Assembly (NCBI RefSeq): GCF_028858725.1
Contig: NC_084774.1
Span: forward strand, 11,258,001 to 11,322,000
Source of the DNA: Colius striatus
Lineage: Eukaryota > Chordata > Aves > Coliiformes > Coliidae
Length of the DNA: 64,000 nt
Direction: 5' to 3'
Made by a program: the position numbers and the translations under genes. Within the stretch, counting starts at the first letter, position 1. Each line of letters starts with the position of its first letter. Below, piece after piece: positions 45,011 through 57,795 of the stretch. The notes below the pieces were generated by a model. The model searched no databases and was not told the origin of the DNA. It saw nothing but the letters and a program-made list of their open reading frames with translations.

Positions 45011-45117
45011 GGTCCTGTGTGACCTGATCTAGGTGGCACCTGCTTCTTCAGTGGGGCTGGACTGGATGAGCTCTGAAGGAACCTTCTAACCCCCACCATT
45101 CTGTGATTCTATGATTC
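45011..45117 (+). mobile_element. CR1 LINE 3' end (+ orientation)
   Basis: About 105 bp: 'TGTGTGACCTGATCTAGGTG', 'GGGGCTGGACTGGATGAGCT', 'CCCCCACCATTCTGTGATTC', then TATGATTC. It is a typical truncated CR1 3' end with its tail repeat. Confidence 0.93.
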
Positions 45118-45579
45118 AATCTCAGCTTGGGAACTGCCTTGGCAAAACCATCCCTAAGGGAGATTTTCAGCAGCAGTGTGGTGTGGAAGGCATCCAGGGT
45201 TGTGGTTTTCCAAGGCAACAGCCAAAGGAAAGAAAAACAAACAACCAAAAACCCCCCACAAAGGTAAGACTGAGCTTTTGTGAAGTAATTAAAGAACTCA
45301 GGCTCGCTGGAAAGCCCCAGGGCTGTGCTTCTGTGGCTGATCAGGAGGCTTTGTTTGCACGAGGCTGGTAAACAATTTGCAGTTCTTGGCAATAACCTGA
45401 ATTATGGTGTACAAAAAAAAAGGAGAAGAAGTTGAAACCACGGGGTTTATTCGGGTTTCAGGGCAGGGGGAGGAATGAGGGAGAGGCTTTCTGCTGGGGG
45501 CTGGCGCTTGCTGAGGTCCGTGTGACGATGCCCTCACTTCTCTAGCTCTGTCCGCGGGATGCTTTTAGGGAAAGAGCCC

Positions 45580-45870
45580 AAGTGCAGCGCCGTCAGACAG
45601 CCCGGGATTAATCACGCCGGAGCTCCTTCCTCCAGACTCGGTGTAGCCGCTGCTTTTCGAACAGCGGGGCTCGGTGCACAGAGCATTAATATGCTCCGTA
45701 TGTACCCTGTCGGTGTGCTCACAGCCCGCAGATTTGCATGCTAAATCTCTGCTCCTGGAGCCTCTACACCCACATCTTTAATTAAGCGATGCCCCATGTT
45801 TCTGCTCTATAGGATAAGTGAATATATGCAACTCTAATGCACAGGAGAGAATTTTGCAATGATTTTGCTG
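45580..45870. promoter_or_regulatory. Candidate enhancer / conserved non-coding block
   Basis: A dense set of transcription-factor-like words: GGGATTAATC (Otx/bicoid-type), a GAGCAT-TAAT-ATGCTC inverted repeat at 45681-45696, octamer ATTTGCAT at 45732-45739, and TTTAATTAAGC. Several CpGs occur in an otherwise non-coding region. Function and conservation are inferred only. Confidence 0.35.
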
Positions 45871-48800
45871 TTTGTTTAACTGAGGAGGAAGTTAGCTCGG
45901 TGGGGTTAGCCTTACCACGAGCTACACTTTTCCTTGGGAGGATATACAAACAAAGTGAAGTGCAATTTCCCAGCTGGCACCAGCTGCCAAGACGGCGGCT
46001 TCAGCAGCACGTGGGCAAGAGGTGGGTTGTTGGGGAGGCTGCAGCTCAGCTCCTGCCTCCTCTTGGCAGGTGCAGCTGCTGCCTGGCCAGGGTTAGCTCA
46101 CATCCAGGGTTCTGCATGGCTTTGGGTTGGGGCACAGTCAGGGTGAGGGGAAACGTGAGAGCTGGAATCGACTGGAGAAGTGTGTCTGAAATGAACGTTG
46201 CATTGTCCAACCCTGTGATGGTCCAGGCTGTAGTGGAGGTTGGGGGAGCATGGCCACCCTGAGCTGTGGGCACACAGCAGTGCCTGGCCTGCCTGCCACA
46301 GGGATCCTGCCTTGTGTGTTGGGTGGAGGGCAAGTGGAAGCTCATTTACATCCCCTTTGGTCTTGCAAGTGTGTTGAGAAAGCTTCATGGGCACCTCTTA
46401 GGAGGAGATGCTTTTAGGAGAGTCTCATTTTTAAACCCTGTTGACTTTGCCCAACCTTGGGTCAAGCGTTGTTTGACAGCCTGGTAAAGGACATGTACAC
46501 CACAGCATGGTTGGGTCTCTTTATTAGAGACAACCACTAAGACTCAAACAAACCTTACAGAAAAGAGGCCTCCTTCCTCCCTGTGCTGCAGAAAAGCCCA
46601 TCTGAATTAACATGAGCTTCTAGGCTATTAAATGGAAATTTTAAATGGGAGGAAAATTCTGCAGGGACTGCTAAATCGTGTGTCAGCAGAAAAGAGGAGA
46701 AAAAGCACCATGTGTCATTGCTATTATCATTCTGAAATCCATCTTCCCTCTACACGCCACGCTGGTGGATAATCCCTGGCACCACGGCTGCATCACTAAT
46801 ATTTGCAGAGGCTGGATTCCTGGGTTGGAAGAATTTCACTCTGCATGTCTTGAAAATATGGTTTGAGATTATCTGAGACACTGAACATGCTGTTCCTTGC
46901 GGGGTGTGTTTTGCCATCAGTGGTCTCTGGAGTCTGAGGTGTCAAGATTGGAGTGCCATGTTGCTGGTGGCATGTGAGGGGAAGGAAGGGCCCTTCTGTG
47001 CTGAGGGTTTTGTTGTGTCCTGCTGCTTCGTGCCCAGCTCTGGGGTCACAGCACTGACAAGGACAAGGGATGTTTTCATTAGAGAACAGTGGGGCCAAGC
47101 CTGGTTGGCATGAGTGTGGAATGGCAAATGTGTGTGTCCAGGGCTGAAGAGGCAAGCACAGAGATCAGATGGGAATGGCAAGGCACCATACATTTCGCAG
47201 CACCTGTGTTTTCTTAACCCCTCAGTTGTACTACATGAAGTTAGATGCTTTGCTGTGATGAGTTGAGATAGGAGAGGTGTGAATCTCTTCTTGTTGACAC
47301 CTCAGTGGTGGGACAGCCCAGCTCCAGGGTAGGCTCATGGCTCTATGGGGTTTACCATGGTCTTTAGCCAAGTGGCATGGGGTGGACAGCCTTGTACTGG
47401 TGGGCATTTAAAGCAGGATGTTGTCCTGAAGGGCTAACACACTATATGAGTCAGTTTGTTATCTTTGGGACTCAGTTATGGTCTACTCTCACAAGTCTAA
47501 TCTCTGACAGATGTCCTGATGAGTCGAGGACTATCACATGCCCTTGGCCTCCATCTCCCCTGCCCCGTAGGATGGGCAGCAAGCAGGGAAGTGAGCAGGA
47601 CAACAGTGGCTGTGATCCTGATCACAACTTTGATTTTCCAGGCCAGACTTTGGTGCTTTCGTGGGGAAATGGGGCTGCACTTGTCAGTTATCACCCAGTG
47701 GGCAGGTTTTAGAGAGTGGTGTGCATGTGGTGATTCTGCATTAGTGCCCCTGCACTGACACATGGGCTGTGGAAGAGGCACCAGGATGGTTTTGTTTGTG
47801 TTTGAGGGGTCAAGATGTGGTAATGAGTTGGAAGGTGAAGAACCAGACCTTAAGCATGCAAATCTTTACATGTGACACTGAAAAACTGCACCAACTCCCT
47901 CCTTCAGCAAAACAGCCTCAACAGTAATAAATCTCAACCCCAGCTCCCTATCCCACCCTGTCTGACAAGTGGCAGAAGCACAAAGATAGCCAAGAGGAGA
48001 AAAGCGTGGAATAGGGGGTGATAGAGGGGGAAAGAAACTCAAGCTAATGATGTAGACATTTGTGCAGAGGTTAAAAATGAATCAATGAAGCCCTTACATA
48101 GGCTTTCAAGTGCTTCTGCAGGCACATGCTGCAGCTTAAAGAAGAGAATAAATAAGAGAAAGCAGAGCTGGTTGTGGGCAAAGGGAAGCTGACAGAGCCA
48201 TCATTCCTCCTGAGCACAGCTTCAGCAGCATGAGTAATACATCTCCACCTTGTCCCTGTGGCCCCTGAAACACCTGGCTGCTGATCCCTTTCCCTCCTGG
48301 CTGAAAGAGCAGAGGTTTGAGGTTTTGTGACGTTTCCTGATGGGTTTGGGCCATCAGATGGGGAACAGGAGGGATGATGCGCGAGCAGAGTTTGCTGGGG
48401 CTCTACAGCTCATAGTGGAGTCCCTGGCAGCACTGCAGCCTGTGGTGAGTGTGGTGGGTTCATTTCCATGGCAGCAGGGAGCAATTAAAGCTTGTGTGTG
48501 GCTTGAAGGATTCATCTTCCAAGCCCTTGGAAAGTTCCTGAGAGCAGCTCTGGGGTGGGGAGTAGGGTGCTGTGTGCAGGTGGGACACATTTGGGTTGGA
48601 TTTGAGGAAAGATAGGGAGGAAAAAGGGGTCTCATGACTTTTCTGCCTTATTGGTGGAGGGGAAAGGCTCAGCTAGGGGCTGGAGAGGCTGCAGAGCACT
48701 CTGCAAAAGGGGATTGGAGGCTGCTGGGTAGCTCAGTCCACCCAGCCTGTGTCCCCATGGGTGCAAACACCCCCTGTCCCTGTGATGTTCCTGGAATGAG

Positions 48801-51800
48801 GCTCAGTAAATGTAAGGGGGGGTTCCACCCACAGCCGCCTGATGGGTGGGAACCACTGTTATCTTCCAAATGACTTTAGGTAGCTCAGTGTAATCAGGCT
48901 GTGTTTATCCTTTTACTCTTTGCCTAAGGGAAGGTTTGAGCTTTATCCTGCCTTGTGAGCTTGAGAAATGTATGTAGCTAACTTTCTGTTCTTCAGGCTG
49001 ATTTCATCCCTTTTGCAGCCTTCAGGAGATGGTTTCCTTCATCTTTTCTCTCCTTTTCACTGTACTCTCCTGCCCCAAAGACCTTCACTTGCTGCTGTGG
49101 TGGAGGAGAGCAATGAGGAAAAATGATGCTTTCTGAGCACATGCCTGTTCCTAAGGCTGAGACATGGAAGAACCTCCAGCCCTGCTGTGCTTGGACTGTG
49201 TTTGGAATGGGGATGCTATGCTGATAAGGTAAAGCCCAGTTAAACCCCAGCATTTCACTGCTACACAGCATCTCTGTGTCATGGACTCCTCCACAAAGAA
49301 GTTATCCAGATGCTGGAGGAGAGCAGGAAACACCTATGGGAGGACAGGGATGACTCCATTTTCTGTCTCCCAAGGCTTTCTTTGCTGTTGGAGCTGACAA
49401 GAAGGTTCTTCGCTGTACCTTTGATTGTAAGTGCCAAAGATATTGTTAATTCTTCAGTGACTTTGAAAAGGCAGAGATCTGCTGTCAGGAGGGTGGTTGG
49501 ACCTCCTCAGCTCCCCATGTGTGCATCCTCCCTCCTCTCATCTTGATGGACTTTCTGTTGATGAGCCAACAGCAACGGGCACGCTCCTTGCCCCACGCTA
49601 CAGCAGCACGAGGCTGCCTGCAGAAGGCAGAAGGTGAGGAAAAAAAGCTTTCTATCCAAATGAACTTCCATTTAGAGGCTGGGGGTCTTTCTGGTCCCTG
49701 TGCAAAGCCCCTCTTGACAATGAAAGCAGGAGAGCCTGGTCATCCTCCCTCCCACACCGTGCTGTGGCTCCCAACCATAGGCTGAGCCTGGTCCCGTTTA
49801 TCTGCTGGAAGAAGGAGTGTGCAAAAGAAATATGAATGTAATGCAGGAAGTTATTCTGCAGCCCCTGTGGATGAACTCACCATCTCCTTAGCTTAAGGCC
49901 TGGGTAAAGAACTAATCATTTGGACCTAAGCTTAAATCTGTTTCCACAAAGATGGATTTGTGACTCTTGCCAGCTTCCCCTAGAGGATTGCAACCTCATT
50001 TTGTTCCTCATGAACTTCTGCTGAGGTGTAAAATAACAACAATCTTGAGAGCTAAAATTGCTGAAGGATGGATTAAATTATAATGCAATCAGTCCAAAAG
50101 ACCTTCTGTCTGCAAGTGGCAGCATGAGCCTGTCCTAGGAGTGGGCAGCCAGTGCAGGATCACCCAGCCCATACCACACACTTTGTCTTCACCTTCTTGG
50201 GCTGAGAGATTATGTTATCAGCTGCTGAAGTGTGTTCCTCAGGTGCCTTGGCATCATCCTGCCTAGCCCAGAGCTTGCTCTGAGAATAGCTATATAAACA
50301 CAGGACACAAAAAGACACAGACAGCAATGGATATTTTGAGCTCTGCAGCACATTCCTGGGAAAGGATTGCTCCCAACCTGCCATCTCTGCACAGACTTTA
50401 AACCACAACTTGAGGAGCCAGCCCAGTCCAGGGGCTGCTAAAATGTGTTTGTGTAGGGTTTAGCATAGCAGGGCTCCAATCTCCACTAAGACTTTCAAGG
50501 ATAAGCTCCTATAAATAACAAAAGTGGAGCCCATGGGATGATTTTCAGAAGCATTTGAAATGCCCTGGACCATGGTAATGCACCTTGGACCCAGCAGGAG
50601 CTACCCAGCTCCTACCAACCCTGCTGAGTCCTGCCCTGCCTCCCCATCCCACTGAGCCCTTCACCTGGGTCCATCATGCTCCTCCTCCACATGCTCTGTG
50701 CCGCTGTGTCTCGCTCACAGGGAAGATGGGGCTTATTTCTCCATCAGCAGCTTGGTGCTCAGAGCCATGCTGGATGGTAACCTCCCAAGAAACATGTCAC
50801 ACCACAAGTGCCAATGCAAAGAGACCAAGTTTCTCAGGGTTCCTTGTAACTGTCTGCAAGTTGCCTTGGGGGTTTTATCCCTGTTTGGGTCAGGTTTAAG
50901 GTCTCTTTGCCATGGAGGCTCTTTTTTGCCTGTATAAATTCTGTTTTATCTGCAGCCTGAATGAAGCAGCTGAGCTGCCAAAGCTCTCCTTTGGCCCCTT
51001 ATTTTCACAAAAAGTGCAGGGACTTAATTATCTTTCTATCTCTGTCCAATTTAGCTGCTCCTCATCAACGAGTTCAACACTGTGTGGAGCAGGAGGGAAG
51101 CAAGGGAAGGGGATGCAGGCAGAGCAAGGCTGCTTTTTCTTTAGAAGCCCTGCTAAAAAGACATCTGGAGATGACCCAGTGTTGCCCTCTGCTCCATGCT
51201 CAGCCGGCAGAGAAGCCTCAGCTTTGTTCAGCTGTGCTGATTAGGATGCTCTGAGAAAAGTGATACTTGAGGATTGTGCCCTGATACACTCCTCCAGAAG
51301 GTAGGCTGAGCGTGGCCTTGGCCCTTTGGCTGTTCATCTGTGTTGCTCCTAAGCAATGCAACCGAGAGTTTCTCTTACAAAACTCCTTTTCCCCAGGCTG
51401 AGCTCTGTGGGTTTACTGCAGCCTCCCCAGAGAAGGAGCAGGCCCAGATGGTTGGGACTGAGCTTCCATATGCAGAGTAGCAGCATGGTCAGGACCTCCT
51501 CCAACAGCTGGAAATCATTTCCATTTCAGCAGAATATTCACTTTTCTGATTCTTTGCTGAGACTCGTTGAAGAGCTGTGTGTGTTTTCTTTTGTTTGCTT
51601 GTTTTGTTTGGTTTAGGGATGTTTTTTAGGGCTGTTTTGGGCTTTTTTGGGCTGGGTTTTGTGTTGCTTTGTTTTGTGAAGAGGTTGCAGTGCTGAAATG
51701 GTGTTTTCTTTGCAAAAGCGCAAGCTGAGTGGGTTCCTCCCCTCCTGTTGCATGTGCCATTGCCTCAGTGCCACCAGGATCATTCTGCAGCTGCAGCAGA

Positions 51801-54800
51801 ACAGGAGAGACGAGCGGTGAAGCAAAGCAGGACAAATGGAAAACCAGGATGCTCAGTGAAATATTTAGTGAACCATTATGAGCAAGGGAAAGGTTGTTCC
51901 TCCTCTATTTATCATAAGGGTTGGAAGTGAGGCTCTGTCTGCTTGCAGAAGGCTGAATACCTGCAGGAAAGCCTTGCTTTCTGTTTGCACATTTCCTTGC
52001 TTTAAGGCAGGGAAGATGATAAAATCCTTTTGTTCAGAGGCACTTAAACAGCAGAAGTCTCCTGTACAAGCGTGTCATCCTGCTCTGATGTATTTAGGAG
52101 GCAGGGCTGAGTGGCTGTGGTGATGCACAGCATGTGGGCATGGTGGCATCTCACCCTGGCAGGCCTGGGAAGCGGGAGGTGATGCAGATTTCGTGTCAGC
52201 CTTGTCCCAGGTCCCCCAGGCAGCAATGCTGAGTTGGTCTGGGATGGATGTTTGCTCTTGGCTGCATGTCTTTTACAAGGACACAAGTGTAGTGTCAAAA
52301 GAAACCTCTTTGGTAATGTACTCTAAAGGTAAATATTTTATATAGTACTATAGTAATGTGATGTAGTTCCTCTTTGACATACTTCTTGCCTTAGGTCTGG
52401 GATTTGGGGCCATTTGTGGGGCTGGATTCCCATGTCCTCTCCTCTCTGAGGCCTCATGTGCCTTTTCCATAAGGTACTGAATTCCTTTCTGTCCCTACAA
52501 AACAGTGAGAGCAACTCAATTGCAGCTCCTTGGAAGAAGTGAATGCTGATTATATAATGGTTATTGTTTTAAGCTCCTGGGATCAGTAACCCTCTATTAA
52601 AGCAAGATGCTTGCTCCTCCTTGAGGTGTAGTGGGGGATTTATGGTGATAAATGTGCAGCACCCTGTGTGCTGGGTGCCAGGGACTGAAGCTGGGGAGCA
52701 GCTAGAAGGCACAGGCCAGTGAGTCTTCACAGAAATGTAGATACCTATATGTCTAATTTGTACTTACTGATACCCAGGTGTAGTAACTGGGTGATGAGTG
52801 GCTGCCTTAGCAACCTCATCACAGGCATTTGCAACGCAGTGTGTGGTCTGGAAAGCTTGTGCCATAAAACAAGGTGTCTGCAAGATACAAAATGGACCTG
52901 ATAACTTTAAACAATTAGGAGGTGGTTGCCTTTGACCAAACCCAAAGCACTTGCATGACTCCATCACCACCCTCTCACCAGCACAAGGCATCGTCAGCCT
53001 TGTCTGAAAGTGGTTTTTATCCCACTCCAAAGCTGCCTGCATATGCTGAGACCTCATCCCTGCCTTGCAACAAAGGTTGCTGATGGGCTGTGAAACCCCT
53101 GATGCAAAGGGCTGGGTATCCTGTGTGGGGCAATGAGCTCTCAAAGGGCATTTCTGCAGAGGACTGTGGATGCTCTGGCACTACCTGCAGTTATGTTCCA
53201 ATCAATGTGGTTTTCACAGACCAGGATTAGTTATGTCACCTTTTGTACTTCAAGGTAACTCAAAGTACTTCATAAAGTAATGAGTTTAGCTATAGATAGC
53301 ACAGGTTAATGGCATAGCCATTACACACTCAGTGATAAAGCTTCCATGTGGCCTTAGATACTATAAATCTGGTTTATTAAGAATGGAAATATTGACAGAG
53401 ACACCATTCTGCTGCCTTATTCCTTCTGCAGCCTCCCAGGGATTTTTGACGATCCACTTTTGGCAGCTTCCAGCACAGCTAGAGAGAGACTTTAATCCCT
53501 CCGAGGAAAACTGCTGTTTTGGGGTGAGCATTAATGCACTGATTTATATTTGCAAATGTTTGAAGGCTAAAATGGAGCCAGGATAAGCACAAACTAGAGA
53601 GGCTGTGCTAATTCTCCAAGCCAAGATAGGGTTGAACTACTTTGAAAGGATGCTGGCAGGGCATGACCAGCCTGACTCCCTCTTTCCATCTCACCTCCCA
53701 GCCTAAGTGTCATGCCCAGCTTGGTCTAACAGCCACTGAGTGTTTGCTAGATGATGATTCTTCCATATTTTTATTACCAGATCTCCAAGTAGATTTTTTT
53801 TAAAGGTGGAAGTGACAAATGAGCACCCAGCACCAGGGAAATCCATGGCATTGGATCCTGCTCACCAAGGAGAATGTACCAGGAGCCTTCCACGCTGATT
53901 TAATGACTAAAAATGCCCCAAAGGGCAGCTTCTGCTTTAAATTGAATTCCCACAGAGATGCAGGTCCTGCTTGGTGATGGAGGGCTGTAGGAGCAGCTTG
54001 GGTAACCCCACCTTTTCCCCCAGCCTGCACAGATCTGGGTTGATGATAGTTCCTGCTGGTTTTGACTTACTGCCACCTACTCCCTGGCATGCAGTGAGCC
54101 AGGCAGCACCCAGCAGCCGGCTTGTGAGCCTGCACTGCCACTAAAACCTCTCCTTAGGTCTTACTAAGCCTTTTTTTTTTGCCTTTCCCACTGTGGACTT
54201 TGTGTATAAAGCTCCCCACAGTTTTACTCTTGGCTCCAGGGCAGGAACAGCATGTGGTTTGGCCCACACACACAGCGAGATCCGGGTCTGGGGCTGCAAA
54301 TCCCCTATTAGCTGAGGTTTCCCTTTTGTTGCAGGTGGAAATGACCCTTCCTATAGCCACTGGGTCACTAATTAACACAAAACCTCAGCATTACTTGAAG
54401 CAAGGTTTTCCCCTTCCAACCCTGTCAACTGAGTGCAGCTCACCAAAGCTTCCAGGCGTTTCAGGAAAGGTTTGGGGTCATTTGGGTTAGGCTGGCTTAA
54501 AACTACCATCCCGAGGAGGTGGATGAAAGGTGTCGGCAGACACATCCCTCTTCCTACTCCTCTTATCTCCGTCAAGAAGGGGCTGAATGGCAGGCAGCAG
54601 CAGAGAGGGCAAATCTGCCAGCAAGTCATGGCCTTTCTGAAGAAAAACCAAACCCAGGTGTAGCCAGGAGGATGCATTAAATTGATATTTTTCATCCCTG
54701 GCTGTTGCATGAGGCTCTTGTCAGCGAGTTGGAGGTGTGCTCGTGTGCCCATCCCAGGGAGACTCTGCCATTGCTCACAGCCACCCCACTGCTGCTGGCT

Positions 54801-54872
54801 CCCTGCTCCCAGGAGACATTGCAGCCAAAAAAAGACAAACATTTCCTCATTAAAAAAGAAAAAGAGGAAAGG

Positions 54873-54912
54873 TGGGGAGGGGGCTGGGGGGATGGGGAGG
54901 GGGCTGGGGGGA
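54873..54912 (+). repeat. 20-bp G-rich tandem repeat (G-quadruplex prone)
   Basis: Two exact copies of a 20-bp unit built of G runs (GGGGAGGGGGCTGGGGGGAT type), with partial copies at each side. More than four runs of at least four Gs with short loops fit the G-quadruplex rule on the + strand. Confidence 0.85.
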
Positions 54913-55525
54913 TGGTGAGGCGGCGAGCAGGGGAGATGGATTGTGCTGCGGCGCTGAGATGAGTGTGGAGAAGCTATACATTAATCATTGTGAGAGGGGA
55001 GGGGAAATCCTACAGCTCTATCAGGAGAAAGCATTTGCTGTTGTGGAACAATGCTGCTGCAGATGTCCTGGCGTGCCTGCAGCTCACGCCAGGCTCACTC
55101 CCTGCTCAGGAGCTGCTCTGGCCCTACTGCTGCATAGGGAATCCCCAGCTCCCAGGCTCCAGGGTTCAGGCTGGGAGCAATCAACCCCACTCCCCTCGGG
55201 TTCCAGTGCACCAAGGTACAAATCTGTAATGTCTGGTTAACTCTGCCCATGCTCTCCCCAAGCAGGACCTGCCCTGTGTGAGGAAGGAGGAGGCTGGAAA
55301 TCACAACCGGAGCATCGCTGCTGTCTGAGCTGACAGAAGTGCTGGTGTGAGGACAGGTGAAGCTATTGTCCTTTGGTCCCCTCACTTGTCCTTAGTGCTT
55401 TCAGGTCACTCTGGGATTCCCAAGGATGGCTAAGGGGCTGAGGGGGGCATTTTCAAGGCCACTAGTCAAAGGAGCATCTTAGCTGAGCACACAGTGCCTG
55501 CAGGAGTCCCCGTGTCCCCTCTCTG

Positions 55526-55536
55526 CCCCCCCCCCC
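55526..55536. repeat. (C)11 homopolymer
   Basis: Eleven consecutive Cs in 'CTCTG...ACACC'. It is a likely site of length variation and sequencing error. Confidence 0.9.
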
Positions 55537-57783
55537 ACACCTTGGTCCTTGCAGCATTTTCTACACTGTTTGGGAGAGGAATTGCTGTGCAAGGCAGCTG
55601 CTAAAGGTGCAACTAATTTGCATAATAAAACTATGACTACTAATAAATACAGGAAAAGAAGCCAGAGCTCAGGCTGAGGGTTCCTGTCTGCACCAGCACA
55701 CCCAGGTGCTGGCGAAGGGGCTGTGAAGCTGAAGGTGCTCAGCTGAAGCATGTTCCTGCTCTCTCCCAGGACCTCACCATGACATTACTTACAGGTGAGC
55801 AAGCTCTTCCTTATATGTGGAATGAATTTTGCAAAAGAAGAAGAGGACTTTGGATTCTTTTTATCTTCTTTTTGTAAAAGAAATTGGTGAGACAAGGAGA
55901 CAGCTTAGCCAGGGGTTAATAAAAGCATTTAATCTTCACACTGTTTCCTCCACCCCCAGCCAGGGACTGTTTTGACAGTAGTGTAGTATTGCAAATAGTG
56001 TTTTTAATTGCTCTTTTTTTTTTTTTTCTGTTGTTACCTAAAACTGCTTAATGTGTCTGCTAACTCAACTCAGGTTTTGATTAAAAAAACTCTGCTATTT
56101 AAAAAGATGTTGAGGGGGAAAAGGTCTCGGTAATGAAAAGGTTTTAGTCTGGTGCACAAAGAAAAGTTCAGTTATTTCATTTATTGCACAAAAAAAAAAG
56201 CCCCTGTGTGCTTCAGTTTGATCTGAAACAAATTCTATTGCAAATTCTGGCATCTGCCTTTGACTTGGCAGAAGAAAAAAAACCCCAACCCAAGAGTCCA
56301 CAGTAATAACTGTAATTGTTGTTATTTTTAATTTTGGTACAAAAGCCCATGGATTTAGGTGAGGGTGGCTCTTTCCATCAGCTTAGTAAAACTATTCACA
56401 TGGTCAAAGTTAAGCATGCAGCTAAATCATTTGAGGAACAAGACTTTCTGCAGGCAGATAAGAGCCTAATAACATGATGATGCGAGCCCAGCCTTCCACA
56501 GATAGCAGAAACTAATATTTGTGATGCAACAGTCTTGCATTATTCAATAGTTAAAGATAATTCTAAGAAACAGAACAGCTTGAGAATTAGCAAAACTAGC
56601 AATAAAATATTCTTAGCTGACTCTGGGGGGAAGTAAATTGCCATGTACAGGATTTGCATTCATCTTAATATTTATTAAAAGTGAGACAGGGCTGTGTTCT
56701 GCGTGTGAGGCTGGAACAGCTCCATGGGTTGCTGGAACCCCGTGTCCTTCCCGGTCCCTGCTCAGCCCCAGGTGCCCACAGGACCTCCTGAGGCCTCTGG
56801 CTGATCCATGGCTTAGGTGAGTTGATGTTGGGGTGAAAGTGATGGAAAATCAATGATTCAAAGTCCTCGGGAGGATGTGAGTTTGCTGCCAGCACTAACT
56901 GCCAGTTGCTTGCCAGCAATGGCTGCTCAGGCTGGCAGCAGGGTGTTCCTATCCTCTCCTAGGGCTCTCCCCAAAACATCAAGGGAAAAGCAGCTTAAGA
57001 AAAGCAAGAAGCTGATGGCCCTAAAGAAGCTTCATGCAGAGGTGTGCTGCTTTACTCAGTAATGCCCAGGGGAAGGAGCGTGTGTGCTCTTTTTGCTGCA
57101 TGTACAGTGGTGTCAACAATCATAGCTTTGCTCCTGCATGTGCAGAGAAGGTGCAGAAATACAAAGGGGAGTAGCAAGCTCAGACTTCCTCAGCAGTTCC
57201 AGGGTGCTCAGTCATTTATAGACTTTTTGGAACCATTCCTGTTCCCTGGCAGTAAAAGGGCTGGATGCTCATCTTGCTGCTGCAGGACAGTGGGCAAGCC
57301 AAGGGGCTGGATGGCCTGATGCAGCAGCCATGGGGGGCTACCAACCTGCAGACAAGCAAAGACCCCTGAACGTGCCCAAGATCTTCTGTTTCAGGAGTGA
57401 AATCGGCAACAGGTTGTTTGCCCCAACAGCCAAGAGTTCAGTGCAGCACAAATGCGTCTCCATGGGGCTCCACAAGAGCCTGCTCCCCCTCCTCCTCTCT
57501 GCTCCCACCACAGCCTGGGCTGGGCTGAGCCATGCTTCTCACAGCAATGAACACAAATCTCCCAACCCAAGTGCAGAGGCACCTGGGATGTCCAAAAACC
57601 CCAAAGACATCTGTGTCCGTGGACCCTCACCTGCAGCCGGCCCCGCTGTGTACCATCTGCCTGCAAGGGCTGAGCCTGTGCAAGAGCTGGGCTTGTGCAT
57701 GTGTGGGGAAGAAAAGAGCAACTAAACAAAAGAATTGTAAAAACTAATAACAAAGTGCAAGTGAGACTATTCAAAAGGGGGAC

Positions 57784-57795
57784 TTTATTTTTATT
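57784..57795 (-). terminator. CDH4: Tandem polyadenylation signals, probable distal end of CDH4
   Basis: On the - strand AATAAA occurs twice (57790-57795 and 57784-57789) with a T-rich region beyond. Cleavage would fall at about 57765-57775. Confidence 0.45.

Larger units (their letters stand above)
45118..57764. other. Intergenic, no gene seen
   Basis: A 12.6-kb stretch with many short open frames and no recognisable exon. It includes an enhancer-like block at about 45580-45870, a G-rich 20-bp repeat at 54873-54912, an 11-base C run at 55526-55536 and an AT-rich stretch at about 55800-56640. The remainder holds nothing I recognise. Confidence 0.5.
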
